This document shows, in pieces, positions 43,123 through 51,254 of a DNA stretch of 64,000 bases. The number at the start of each line of letters is the position of its first letter. Position 1 is the first letter of the stretch. The translations under genes were made by a program, and so were the position numbers. Source of the DNA: Gluconacetobacter azotocaptans (GTDB lineage Bacteria; Pseudomonadota; Alphaproteobacteria; Acetobacterales; Acetobacteraceae). The stretch spans positions 1 to 64,000 of the forward strand of contig NZ_JABEQF010000011.1 of assembly GCF_014174355.1 (NCBI RefSeq). The letters run 5' to 3'. A model generated the notes under the pieces. That model was given only the letters and a program-made list of their open reading frames with translations. It was not told the DNA's origin and ran no database searches.

Positions 43123-43628
43123 TGTGTGCCGCCTGGTATCTGGTCTTCGGGCTTCTGGTCGTCGGGTGGGGAAATGCCGGGAGATGGGGCGCCTGCCTTG
43201 CCGTCGGCGCTGCGGTCGCGGTCCGGCCGCAGGGTCTGCGCGCCGCCCGCGCCGGTGACGCGCACGGAATCGATCCCGATCGCGACGATCTGCCAGGGGC
43301 CGACGGTCGCGCCGACATCGACGACCTGCCCCCGTCCCGTGCCCTGCGTCATGAAGATGGCGCGCCGTCGCCCCAGGCTGACGACGATGCCGGCCAGCCG
43401 GGGTACGGAGGCGGACGTGTCCGGCGTGGCCTCGGGGCGACGGGTGCGGCTGAACAGCGGACGCGCCAGGATGGCCGTCTGCCAGTCCGCGATCCGGGCG
43501 GCGTTCGCCAGGCCCTGCGCGGCCGGCGCGGCGGCGTATGCGGAAAAGGGAGGGAGGAGGGCGGCCAATCCGATACCGCAGGCCATGGCGCGGCCCCGAC
43601 GCGACGCGGAGACTGTCATGCGGATCAT
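43119..43628 (-). CDS. lsdN: Type II secretion protein LsdN (GspC/GspN HR-domain type)
   Basis: 169 residues. A hydrophobic N-terminus (GIGLAALLPPFSAYA) precedes RPLFSRTRRP and a compact domain PRLAGIVVSLGRRRAIFMTQGTGRGQVVDVGATVGPWQIVAIGIDSVRVTGAGGAQTLRP, which has the pattern of the GspC homology region that contacts the secretin N0 domain. No separate gspC is present in the operon, so this protein probably takes that role. ATGA overlaps with both neighbours show translational coupling. Confidence 0.75.
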   Translation of the reverse strand: MIRMTVSASRRGRAMACGIGLAALLPPFSAYAAAPAAQGLANAARIADWQTAILARPLFSRTRRPEATPDTSASVPRLAGIVVSLGRRRAIFMTQGTGRGQVVDVGATVGPWQIVAIGIDSVRVTGAGGAQTLRPDRDRSADGKAGAPSPGISPPDDQKPEDQIPGGTQ

Positions 43629-44254
43629 GGCGCGGGTGCGGCCGGCGGGGGCGCGCTGCTGTCGGTCCGGCGGAACGCGTACACGGACATGTCGCATTCC
43701 ATCATCGTGGCCGGCGTGTTCTCGTCTTCGGATTTATGAATATGCAGCGCGTCGATAACGACGGCGGGCGACGAACGTTCCAGCGTGGCGATCAGGCGGA
43801 CCAGGGTGGGGAACGCGGCGCTGACGACGATATGCAGCCCGATCCGCTGGTACGGGCCGATGGTGGCGGCGGGCACGTTCTCGGCGCTGGAGATGCTGGC
43901 CCCCATCGACGAGGCCGTCTGCTGCAGCGTCTCCTCAAGGTTGGCGCTGGCGATGGCGTCCGTCGCGCCGCCGATCAGCAGCGCCGGCCCCGGCGCAGAC
44001 GTGGCGGCGGCGCGGCGCAGGCCCGGCAGCGCGGCCGACAGGGCTTCCATCCGGGCCACCGTGTCGCGCTGGATGCCGAGGCTTTCGGCGCGCTGCGCGT
44101 ACCAGCCCCACAGCGGCGCCACGACCAGCAGCCAGGCCAGCATCACGACCACCGCCGACAGGCCAAGGGCGGCCAGACGGCCCGGCCGTCCTTCGGGCAG
44201 GGCGCGGATCAGGGCATGGCGCGACGGGAGTGTGTGTTTGGGAATAAGCGACAT
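43625..44254 (-). CDS. lsdM: Type II secretion protein GspM
   Basis: 209 residues. A short cytoplasmic part, one membrane helix (LAALGLSAVVVMLAWLLVVAPLWGWY), a coiled-coil stretch and a small periplasmic ferredoxin-like domain (SSAENVPAATIGPYQRIGLHIVVSAAFPTLVRLIATLERSSPAVVIDALHIH) with the T2SSM pattern. It pairs with LsdL to anchor the ATPase LsdE to the inner membrane. ATG at 44254 shares a base with the lsdL stop; a GTG one codon upstream is possible. Confidence 0.8.
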   Translation of the reverse strand: MSLIPKHTLPSRHALIRALPEGRPGRLAALGLSAVVVMLAWLLVVAPLWGWYAQRAESLGIQRDTVARMEALSAALPGLRRAAATSAPGPALLIGGATDAIASANLEETLQQTASSMGASISSAENVPAATIGPYQRIGLHIVVSAAFPTLVRLIATLERSSPAVVIDALHIHKSEDENTPATMMECDMSVYAFRRTDSSAPPPAAPAP

Positions 44255-45300
44255 CACTGTCCGACGCCGGCGTGAATCGAAAAGAGACTGGCATTCTGCC
44301 CCTCCACCCGCGTCACCGGGGCGACGAAGGCGGGGGTGCGGAACAGGGGATCGGTGCTGAGGGCCTGGATCAGCCCCGTCGCGGCCGAGGCCTGGCCGCT
44401 GATGATCAGTTGCCCCTGCCGCAGGATCAGGTCGGTCAGGAAGCTGTCGTCGGGCAGGATGCGGGTGACGGCGGCCAGCACCTCCAGCGGGTCGCCCAGC
44501 CGCCTGCGTTCCCGCGCGATCAGCCCCGCCCCGGCCGAACGGTCCTCAGCCTGGCGGCGCAGCACGCGGGCCTGCTCGGCCTCGGGGCGCAGCAGCACGA
44601 TCCGCGCCGCCAGATGCCCCTGTTCGACCGACTGCCGCCAGAACGCCGCACCCCCCGCCACGGCCGGCAGCAGCGCCGCCGCGACGATCATCGCCATGCG
44701 GGCGCGGGGCAGCCGCCCCTGCCCGGTCGCGGCGTCGCGCATCGGGATACCGGCCCGGCCCGCCGCGTCTTCCAGCCTGTCCGGCCGAAGCCCGACCCGC
44801 GCGAGGGTGGCCAGCGCGGCGGCGATCGCCGCCCGGGGCACGATGGACAGCCGCACATGCAATTGCTTGTGGTCCGGGTCGCGGCGCAGGATGTCGTAGG
44901 CGTACCAGATCCGGTCGGCAGGAAACGGCGTCAGCCGGTCCATCTCGTAGCCCAGCACCGTGTCGAGGCTGCCGCCCGTGGCCGACGGCAGCACGACGTC
45001 GCGCTGCATCGGCAGGCCGGGCGGCAGGCGCAGCACGGTCGAGGCCGGCGCGGCCCCCCCCAATGCGTCGGACAGGGCATGTCGGCAGGCGGCCACATCG
45101 CCGTCGTCCGCCCCGTCTGACAGGCCGCAGCCACCCACAGGCGTGGGCGTGCCCTGCCGGACCACCGACACGGCCAGCCGTGCGTCCTCGATCGCCGCGA
45201 CGACCACCGGCCTGGCCGAAAAGCGTGACAGGCGCCATCGTTCGGGGATCATCCCCCCGATCTGTCGCCGCCACCAGATGAACAGATCGCCGACGATCAT
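44254..45300 (-). CDS. lsdL: Type II secretion protein GspL/PilN-like
   Basis: 348 residues from the ATG at 45300. The cytoplasmic part has an actin-like region (VVLPSATGGSLDTVLGYEMDRLTPFPADRIWYAYDIL), then one membrane helix (ARMAMIVAAALLPAVAGGAAFW), a coiled coil and a PilN-type periplasmic domain (LAAVTRILPDDSFLTDLILRQGQLIISGQA). It bridges the ATPase and LsdM. The frame is open to 45435, but those extra codons read through an A/T-rich hairpin repeat, so I reject that start. Confidence 0.8.
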   Translation of the reverse strand: MIVGDLFIWWRRQIGGMIPERWRLSRFSARPVVVAAIEDARLAVSVVRQGTPTPVGGCGLSDGADDGDVAACRHALSDALGGAAPASTVLRLPPGLPMQRDVVLPSATGGSLDTVLGYEMDRLTPFPADRIWYAYDILRRDPDHKQLHVRLSIVPRAAIAAALATLARVGLRPDRLEDAAGRAGIPMRDAATGQGRLPRARMAMIVAAALLPAVAGGAAFWRQSVEQGHLAARIVLLRPEAEQARVLRRQAEDRSAGAGLIARERRRLGDPLEVLAAVTRILPDDSFLTDLILRQGQLIISGQASAATGLIQALSTDPLFRTPAFVAPVTRVEGQNASLFSIHAGVGQ

Positions 45301-45438
45301 GAGGCGCGCGTTAGGGACGTACTGAGCAAGGACAGGGTTCCGACCGGCTGGCAAAGGGGCACATACAGAATTCGACAGATCTTCGTTCTTTTTTGAAAAA
45401 AAGAACCAAAAAACTTTTAGTCGTTCAGGGTCCATGTG
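45301..45438 (-). repeat. Intra-operon gap with A/T hairpin repeat between lsdJ and lsdL
   Basis: 138 bp with no gene, inside an operon whose other genes overlap. It contains GTTCTTTTTT/AAAAAAGAAC (45385-45406) followed by AAAAAACTTTT. Read as protein it gives KVFWFFFSKKN, a string I have often seen in spurious acetobacterial ORFs, which points to a dispersed repeat. It could attenuate transcription of lsdL-gspK. Confidence 0.6.
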
Positions 45439-46029
45439 CTAGCCCGGCAGGGGCTCCGTCGCCGGTGCGGCAACGATATCCGGCCAGTGGCGCCGATCGT
45501 CATCGGGGAAAAGGATGCGGATCCGCACGAGTTCAGGCAAGCCATTTCCATACCATCCATTTTCCCATTTCCCGTCTGAAAAATAATCGCAGTCGATGCC
45601 CCGCACGCCGTCCAGCAGGATGTCCTGCCGCGTGGGGGGCGAGGGTTCGATCACATGCCGGTAGGGCATCCAGACGACGATCAGCCGGTGACGATCGTCC
45701 ACCGACAGGCGCATATCGGCCAGCGGCGTATCGGCCCCCAGCGCCAGCGGCAACCGCCCGCGCAGGGCGAAGCCGTGGGCGCGGCCGACGAAAACCTGCC
45801 CGTCCCGCGCGCCGCCGCCGTCCGCGTCCTCGACCAGATGGCGCAGGAAGCGATCGACCGCGCCCAGTTCGGCCTGCGCCGCCAGCATGCCGCGCTGGCG
45901 TTCGAAGACCATCGTCGCCGCCTGGAACCCGCGTTCCAGCGCCAGCAGCACCAGCGAGAAGACCACCAGGGAAATCAGGATTTCGACCAGCGTGAAGCCC
46001 TGCTGCCCCCTGTTGCCACCGGCCCTCAT
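45439..46029 (-). CDS. lsdJ: Type II secretion minor pseudopilin GspJ
   Basis: 196 residues. Prepilin cleavage motif QQGFTLVEILISLVVFSLVLLALERGF, then the GspJ beta-body with LGAVDRFLRHLVEDADGG, MRLSVDDRHRLIVVWMPYRH and DYFSDGKWENGWYGNGLPELVRIRILF. Part of the pseudopilus tip with GspI and GspK. It overlaps lsdI by 4 bp (ATGA). Confidence 0.87.
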   Translation of the reverse strand: MRAGGNRGQQGFTLVEILISLVVFSLVLLALERGFQAATMVFERQRGMLAAQAELGAVDRFLRHLVEDADGGGARDGQVFVGRAHGFALRGRLPLALGADTPLADMRLSVDDRHRLIVVWMPYRHVIEPSPPTRQDILLDGVRGIDCDYFSDGKWENGWYGNGLPELVRIRILFPDDDRRHWPDIVAAPATEPLPG

Positions 46030-46442
46030 GGCGCACCCACCCGCGTGCCCAGCCGCCGGGTGCGCAGCACCACCGTCCGATGGCCGCCCGCTGTGGTCGC
46101 GTCGGGCCAGGATTCGGTGACTTCGACCTGATACAGCACCATGGCGGGGCCCTGGTCCGCCACGCCCGACTGGTCGGGCACGATGCGGATCTGCCAGGTG
46201 AAGCCGCTGCCGTCGTCGCCGCCCTGCACCAGCGGGGCGATGCGCAGGCCGTGGCCCACCGCCGCCAGATGCGACTGCGCGCGCGAGATCGCTTCCTCGG
46301 TGCGGTTGGACAGTTGCGTGGCCGCGATGCCGCCGATCATCCCTTCGTAGACCACGCCCAGCGCCAGCATGGCGATGACGAAGGCGATCAGGACCTCGAT
46401 CAGGGTGAAGCCGGCGTCGCGGTCGCGCATGACGGGGCTCAT
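46026..46442 (-). CDS. lsdI: Type II secretion minor pseudopilin GspI
   Basis: 138 residues. Prepilin motif DAGFTLIEVLIAFVIAMLALGVVYEGM with Glu at +5, and a short beta-domain typical of GspI, including ATQLSNRTEEAISRAQSHLAAVG and VTESWPDATTAGGHRTVVLRTRRL. Core of the pseudopilus tip trimer. It overlaps both lsdH and lsdJ by 4 bp. Confidence 0.85.
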   Translation of the reverse strand: MSPVMRDRDAGFTLIEVLIAFVIAMLALGVVYEGMIGGIAATQLSNRTEEAISRAQSHLAAVGHGLRIAPLVQGGDDGSGFTWQIRIVPDQSGVADQGPAMVLYQVEVTESWPDATTAGGHRTVVLRTRRLGTRVGAP

Positions 46443-46861
46443 GGTCCGTCCACGGTGACGGCGCCCGTCAGCCAGTTGGTGCGCAGGGTGACCTGCCGTC
46501 CCTGTTCGACCAGCGCCAGCCGGGCGCCGGAGGCGCTGCCGTCGGGGTAGAAGGTGACGCCCGTGGCGCTGCCGGCGGCCAGCGCCACGCCGCGCGGCAG
46601 GGCCTGGCGGGCGCCGTGCCCTTGCGCGTATTCCATGTGCACCGGGTCGATCGTGACCGTGGTGGCGGCGCCCGAGACAATCGCCTGCATCCGCGCCTGG
46701 CGCAGGGCGAGGGCCAGCGATTGCGCCGCGCCGCGCAGGTCCAGCGTCGTCGAATGCAGCGGTCCGCGCGCGATCAGCATCGTGCCGATCAGACCCAGCA
46801 CCAGCACGACCACGATCATCTCGATCAGGGTGAACCCTGCGTCCGGCGCGCTATTTCGCAA
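46439..46861 (-). CDS. lsdH: Type II secretion minor pseudopilin GspH
   Basis: 140 residues. Prepilin motif DAGFTLIEMIVVVLVLGLIGTML and a GspH/FimT body with SLALALRQARMQAIVSGAATTVTIDP and GVTFYPDGSASGARLALVEQGRQVTLRTNWLTGAV. The start is a TTG at 46861, 11 bp inside lsdF, giving an 8-residue leader (LRNSAPDA, read as Met) before the prepilin cleavage site; no ATG or GTG fits better. Confidence 0.83.
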   Translation of the reverse strand: MRNSAPDAGFTLIEMIVVVLVLGLIGTMLIARGPLHSTTLDLRGAAQSLALALRQARMQAIVSGAATTVTIDPVHMEYAQGHGARQALPRGVALAAGSATGVTFYPDGSASGARLALVEQGRQVTLRTNWLTGAVTVDGP

Positions 46862-48068
46862 GGTCGTTCAGGCTCAGCATGGCCAGCAGCAGCGACGACA
46901 CGATGCCCGCGACCAGCAGGCCCATGACGATGGTGATGGCGGGCACCAGCAGGGCGACCAGGCGCTGGGTGACGACGCGCACCTGGTCTTCGTGAATGTC
47001 GGCGGCCCGCAGCGCCATCGGCCCCAGCCGGGCGGTTTCCTCGCCCAGCCGCAGCAGATGGACGGTGCGGCGGGGAAACAGCCCTGCGGCCTCCAGCGCG
47101 CCGGACAGGCCGCGCCCGCCCTTGGCGCTCTGCGTCGCCGCGTCGATGGCCTGCACGGCCGCCAGGTTGGTGATGGCCCCCCGCACGATCGCCAGCGCCG
47201 CCAGGATGGGCACCCCGTTTTCCAGCAGCGTGCCCAGGATGCGGGCGAAGCGGGCGGCCAGGATTTCGCGCAGCAGCGCGCCGATGCCCGGCAAGGTCAG
47301 CAGCCAGCCATCCACGCGCAGCTTCGCCGCCGGACGCCGCAGGATGGCCCGGCCCGCCACGACCAGCGCCAGCAGGACCAGCGGGATGAGGATGCCGTAG
47401 CGGCCCAGCAGGTCGCCGGCCCCGATCATCAGGCGCGTCGAGGCCGGCAGCACCGCCCCGTTCTGCGCGAACAAGGGGGTGAATTGCGGCAGCACGTCGG
47501 TCAGCAGCAGATAGATCGAGCCGCACGCCGCCAGCGTCAGGATGGCGGGATAGATCATGGCGGACTGCACGGTGGCGGCCAGGGCGCGCTCGCGTTCCTG
47601 CAAGGCCGCCAGCCTGTCCATGGTGGGGGCCAGGTCGCCCCCGGCCTCGGCCGCGCGGACCATGCCGACATACAAGGGCGGAAAGCTGCCGGGATAGCGC
47701 CCCAGGGCGACATGCAGCGCCTGGCCGTCGCGCACCATGGCGCGGACCCCGTCGCACACCGCGCGCACCCGCGCGCTGGGCGCGGTTTCGACCAGAAAGC
47801 GCAAGGCGCGGTCGACATCCTGCCCCGCGCCCAGCATGACGGCCAGTTCGCGCGTGATCGCCGCCAGTTCGCTGCGCCGCAGGTCCTTCCGGCGCAGGCC
47901 CATGCCCGACGGCCACGTCAGCGCGAAGCGCGCCGGGGCGCCGACATGCATGGGGATGTGCCCCTGGCGGCGCAGCGCCGCCACGGCGGCGGCCTCGGTC
48001 TCGACATTCAACGTGCCCCGGACCAGGTTGCCCTGCGCATCGACGGCGGTGAAGCTGAAGTCAGCCAT
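46851..48068 (-). CDS. lsdF: Type II secretion inner-membrane protein GspF
   Basis: 405 residues. Two repeated cytoplasmic helical domains (LRRSELAAITRELAVMLGAGQDVDRALRFL; LLREILAARFARILGTLLENGVPILAALAIV) separated and followed by membrane helices (MIYPAILTLAACGSIYLLLTDVLPQF; LVPAITIVMGLLVAGIVSSLLLAMLSLNDLAK). This is the platform protein around which the pseudopilus is assembled. It follows lsdE by 26 bp. Confidence 0.93.
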   Translation of the reverse strand: MADFSFTAVDAQGNLVRGTLNVETEAAAVAALRRQGHIPMHVGAPARFALTWPSGMGLRRKDLRRSELAAITRELAVMLGAGQDVDRALRFLVETAPSARVRAVCDGVRAMVRDGQALHVALGRYPGSFPPLYVGMVRAAEAGGDLAPTMDRLAALQERERALAATVQSAMIYPAILTLAACGSIYLLLTDVLPQFTPLFAQNGAVLPASTRLMIGAGDLLGRYGILIPLVLLALVVAGRAILRRPAAKLRVDGWLLTLPGIGALLREILAARFARILGTLLENGVPILAALAIVRGAITNLAAVQAIDAATQSAKGGRGLSGALEAAGLFPRRTVHLLRLGEETARLGPMALRAADIHEDQVRVVTQRLVALLVPAITIVMGLLVAGIVSSLLLAMLSLNDLAK

Positions 48069-48094
48069 CGGCCCCGCCCGGCATGGATTTTACA

Positions 48095-49831
48095 TCAGCC
48101 CCGGACACTGCGGGTCACTTCCTCGATGGTGGTTTCCCCGCGCAGCGCCGCCATCAGGCCCGAGGCGAACATCGGCACCATCCCGGCCGCGACGGCCGCG
48201 CGTTCGATCGCCGTATGGTCGCTGCGCGAAAAAATGAGATGTTCGATGGCTTCGTCCGGTTCCAGCAGTTCGGCGATCGCCTGTCGCCCGCTGTATCCGG
48301 TGTTACGGCACTGGGCGCAGCCCACCGGGCGGAACAACGTGACCGGCGCGTCGGGCGACAGCGCCCGCAGGCCCAGGCGCTCGACCAGTTCGGGGGGCGG
48401 GCTGTAGGGCGTCTTGCACCGGTCGCACAGGCGGCGCACCAGCCGCTGCGCGACCACGCCGCGCAGCACGGCCGTCAGCAGGTAATCCTCGACCCCCATG
48501 TCGCGCAGGCGGATGATGGCGGCGGCGGCGGAATTGGTATGCAGCGTCGACAGCACCAGATGCCCGGTCAGCGCGGCCTGCACCGCGATCTGGGCCGTCT
48601 CGATATCGCGGATTTCACCGACCATGATGACGTCGGGGTCCTGGCGCAGGATGGAGCGCAGCAGGGTCGCGAAGGTCAGGCCGATCTGCGGCCGGACCTG
48701 CACCTGGTTGATCCCGGCGAGCTGGTACTCGATGGGGTCCTCGATCGTCACGACCTTGCGCGTCACGGCGTTGAGGTCCGACAGGCCGGTGTAGAGCGTG
48801 GTGGTCTTGCCCGAGCCGGTCGGGCCGGTCACCAGCACGATCCCGTTCGGCAGGGCCAGCAGTTCCCGCAGCCGGGCGACGATGGCGGCCGGCAGGCCCA
48901 GGGTTGCGTAGTCGAACGTCACGCTCGACCGGTCGAGCACGCGCAGCACGACGGTTTCGCCATGCAGCGAGGGGATGGTGGAGACCCGGAAATCGATTTC
49001 ATGCCCGCGCACGGCCAGCTTGATCCGCCCGTCCTGCGGCAGCCGCCGTTCGGCGATGTCGAGGCGGGCCATGATCTTGATGCGCGAGACGATGGCCGGG
49101 ATCAGGTGCGCGGGGGGGCTGTCCATTTCATGCAGCACGCCGTCGTAGCGGTAGCGGACGCGCAGCCGGTCCTCGAAGGGTTCGATATGGATGTCCGACG
49201 CATGGGTCTCGACGGCGCGGCCGATGATCTGGTTGACCAGGCGGATCACCGGGGCCTCGGACGCCAGGTCCTTGAGGCGTTCGGCGTCGTCTTCCAGCGG
49301 CGCGGATTCGTCGTCCGGCAGGGCGGCGGCGTGGTCCTCGCGCGGGTAGAGACGGTCGAACGCGGCGTCCAGTTCGATCGGCAGGGCCACCAGGGGCGAC
49401 ACATGCAGCCCCGTGGCCGCCGCGATCGAGGCCGGCGCGAAGGAATCCAGCGGGTCGCGCAGGGCCAGGGTCACGCCATTCCCGCTCAGGGCCATGGGCA
49501 GGGCGTGGACATCGCGCAGGAAGCGCGCGCCCAGTTGCTCGGCCAGCACGGGCTCCGCCGGGTAGAGGTCCGGAGTGGCCAGCGGGATGCCCAGCAGTTC
49601 GGCGTAGCTCAGCGCCATGTCGCGCTCGGACACCAGGCCCAATTGCAGCAGGATGCGGTCCAGCCGCCCGCCGTTCTGGTCCGCCGCGCGACGTGCGCGT
49701 TCGATGGCGCGGACGTCGCATCGGCCGGTATCGACCAGCAGGCGCGCCAGATCGGCGACCGGGCCGCCCCTGGGGCCGTCCACCTCGATGTCCTGGATGT
49801 TGGGCTCACGCTCCATGGATTGCGGTGCCAT
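48095..49831 (-). CDS. lsdE: Type II secretion ATPase GspE
   Basis: 578 residues. N-terminal T2SSE-N domains, then the ATPase core: Walker A GPTGSGKTTTLYTGL, Asp box TIEDPIEYQLAGINQVQV, Walker B-type MVGEIRDIETAQIAVQAALTGHLVLSTLHTN, and a four-cysteine zinc site (RLCDRCKTPY...GCAQCRNTGYSGR). It powers pseudopilus growth at the inner membrane. The ATG at 49831 has AAAGG directly in front; the next ATG at 49816 has better ribosome spacing and may be used. Confidence 0.93.
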   Translation of the reverse strand: MAPQSMEREPNIQDIEVDGPRGGPVADLARLLVDTGRCDVRAIERARRAADQNGGRLDRILLQLGLVSERDMALSYAELLGIPLATPDLYPAEPVLAEQLGARFLRDVHALPMALSGNGVTLALRDPLDSFAPASIAAATGLHVSPLVALPIELDAAFDRLYPREDHAAALPDDESAPLEDDAERLKDLASEAPVIRLVNQIIGRAVETHASDIHIEPFEDRLRVRYRYDGVLHEMDSPPAHLIPAIVSRIKIMARLDIAERRLPQDGRIKLAVRGHEIDFRVSTIPSLHGETVVLRVLDRSSVTFDYATLGLPAAIVARLRELLALPNGIVLVTGPTGSGKTTTLYTGLSDLNAVTRKVVTIEDPIEYQLAGINQVQVRPQIGLTFATLLRSILRQDPDVIMVGEIRDIETAQIAVQAALTGHLVLSTLHTNSAAAAIIRLRDMGVEDYLLTAVLRGVVAQRLVRRLCDRCKTPYSPPPELVERLGLRALSPDAPVTLFRPVGCAQCRNTGYSGRQAIAELLEPDEAIEHLIFSRSDHTAIERAAVAAGMVPMFASGLMAALRGETTIEEVTRSVRG

Positions 49832-49840
49832 CCTTTGCGG

Positions 49841-50629
49841 TCACAGGGCCAGCCCGGCCGGCCGGGCCTGCCATAGCCATATCCCCCACATCGCCAGCGC
49901 CAGCCCGGGCCCGAACGGCACCGCCAGCCGCCGGTCCAGCCGGCCGCGCCCCGCGATTGCGGCCCCGCACAGCGTCAGCAGCGCCGCCAGCAGGACGATA
50001 TGCGGCAGGGCCTGGAGGCCGAGCCATGCGCCCCCGGCGGCCAGCAGCTTCGCATCCCCCATGCCCAGCCCATCATGACCGCGGACCCGGCGATACAGAA
50101 GGGAAATCGCCCGGAAGGAGCCATACCCCAGCACCGCCGCCCCGCCGTGCCACAGCACGGAGGCGAGGCCCTGCGGCACCGCCATAATCAACCCCGCCGC
50201 GACCAGCGGCAGCGTCAGGATGTCGGGCAGGCGCAGGCACGCCAGGTCGATCGTGCCCAGGGTCAGCAGCCACCATCCGAACACGCATCCGCCCCAGACC
50301 GGGAACGGCGACGCCGGCCCGCCGTTCCACGGAAGGCCGACCGCGCACAGCACGATCGCGGCCACCACGACCGCCAGTACCTCCATGACGAGATGCGACA
50401 CATGAATGACGCCGCCACATGTCCCGCACCGCCCCTTCCGCGCCAGATAGCTGACGATCGGCACCAGATCCCGGGGGCCGAGCACCGCCCGGCAGTGCAC
50501 GCAGGCCGACCGGGCGAACACCACGGGCTGCCCCCCGGGCAGGCGCGACGCCAGCACGCCGAGGAACGAGCCCACGAAAGGTGCGAGCACCAGCGGCAGG
50601 TACGGCGAACGCAACAGGGGTCCCATCAT
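49841..50629 (-). CDS. lsdO: Prepilin peptidase/N-methyltransferase (GspO)
   Basis: 262 residues. An N-terminal membrane helix and cytoplasmic zinc-type loop with CVHC and CGTC, then further helices with the aspartate protease residues in LGTIDLACLRLPDILTLPL and GHDGLGMGDAKLLAAGGAWLG. It cleaves and N-methylates LsdG, H, I, J and GspK. ATG at 50629 shares a base with the lsdG stop (TGATG). Confidence 0.92.
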   Translation of the reverse strand: MMGPLLRSPYLPLVLAPFVGSFLGVLASRLPGGQPVVFARSACVHCRAVLGPRDLVPIVSYLARKGRCGTCGGVIHVSHLVMEVLAVVVAAIVLCAVGLPWNGGPASPFPVWGGCVFGWWLLTLGTIDLACLRLPDILTLPLVAAGLIMAVPQGLASVLWHGGAAVLGYGSFRAISLLYRRVRGHDGLGMGDAKLLAAGGAWLGLQALPHIVLLAALLTLCGAAIAGRGRLDRRLAVPFGPGLALAMWGIWLWQARPAGLAL

Positions 50630-51066
50630 CAGGGATTGCAGATCCGCGTCGCGGCGGCATCGGCGTTGCCGCCATTGGCCCCGGCCGAGCACAGGTCGTA
50701 CTCATGGCCCGCGCGTTCCGACGGGTTGCGGTAGAGGTAGGGGTGATGCCAGGGGTCCTGCGGTTCGCCGCCCTCCTTCACATACGGGCCGTTCCAGTTC
50801 TCGGCGTCCGCCGGGCGGGCGACCAGCGCCTTCAGCCCGTCCTCGGTGCTGGGATAATTTCCGACATCGAGGCGATAGAGATCGAGAATCTGCCCCAGCC
50901 GCTGGATCGATTCCCGCGCCACCGAATTTTTGGCCCCCCCCAGTTGCCGCAGCGCCGCCGGGGCGACCAGGCCGATCAGCAGGCCCAGGATGGCGATCAC
51001 GACCAGAAGTTCGAGCAAGGTGAAACCTTCCTCGCCGGATCGGAAAGACTGTCTGGATTTGGGCAT
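50629..51066 (-). CDS. lsdG: Type II secretion major pseudopilin GspG
   Basis: 145 residues. Prepilin motif EEGFTLLELLVVIAILGLLIGLVAPAAL and the GspG body with LDLYRLDVGNYPSTEDGLKALV, NWNGPYVKEGGEPQDPWHHPYLYRNPSERAGHEYDLCSAGANG, including the calcium-loop region. Main subunit of the pseudopilus piston. The ATG at 51066 is used because upstream codons run through the repeat at 51095. First gene of the secretion operon. Confidence 0.95.
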   Translation of the reverse strand: MPKSRQSFRSGEEGFTLLELLVVIAILGLLIGLVAPAALRQLGGAKNSVARESIQRLGQILDLYRLDVGNYPSTEDGLKALVARPADAENWNGPYVKEGGEPQDPWHHPYLYRNPSERAGHEYDLCSAGANGGNADAAATRICNP

Positions 51067-51094
51067 GTTCAAGCTGAGTCCCTGTGAGAGTGGA

Positions 51095-51138
51095 TCAGGG
51101 CTCTGCCCTGAAACCCGCCAAAGGCCGCCGGCCTTTGG
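51095..51138 (+). repeat. Small double-hairpin intergenic repeat, copy 5
   Basis: TCAGGGC-TCT-GCCCTGA (51095-51111), an AACCCGCC spacer, then CCAAAGGC-CGCCG-GCCTTTGG (51118-51138). It matches copies at 12320-12362 and, inverted, 3061-3102. It stands 29 bp upstream of the lsdG start, so it may affect the secretion operon leader. Confidence 0.75.
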
Positions 51139-51254
51139 AAACCAATCTGTTGATCCATGAGCGGAGTGCATCTGTCATTGCGTCCGCCGGTTGGTACAAT
51201 GTTATAAAACCGCGCGCCCATAGCGGGTCGATCACGGAAAGGCCGGGGCCCGCC

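Noticed and set aside
45301-45435. N-terminal extension of LsdL
   Set aside because: The codons come from the A/T hairpin repeat (KVFWFFFSKKN) and no GspL begins this way.
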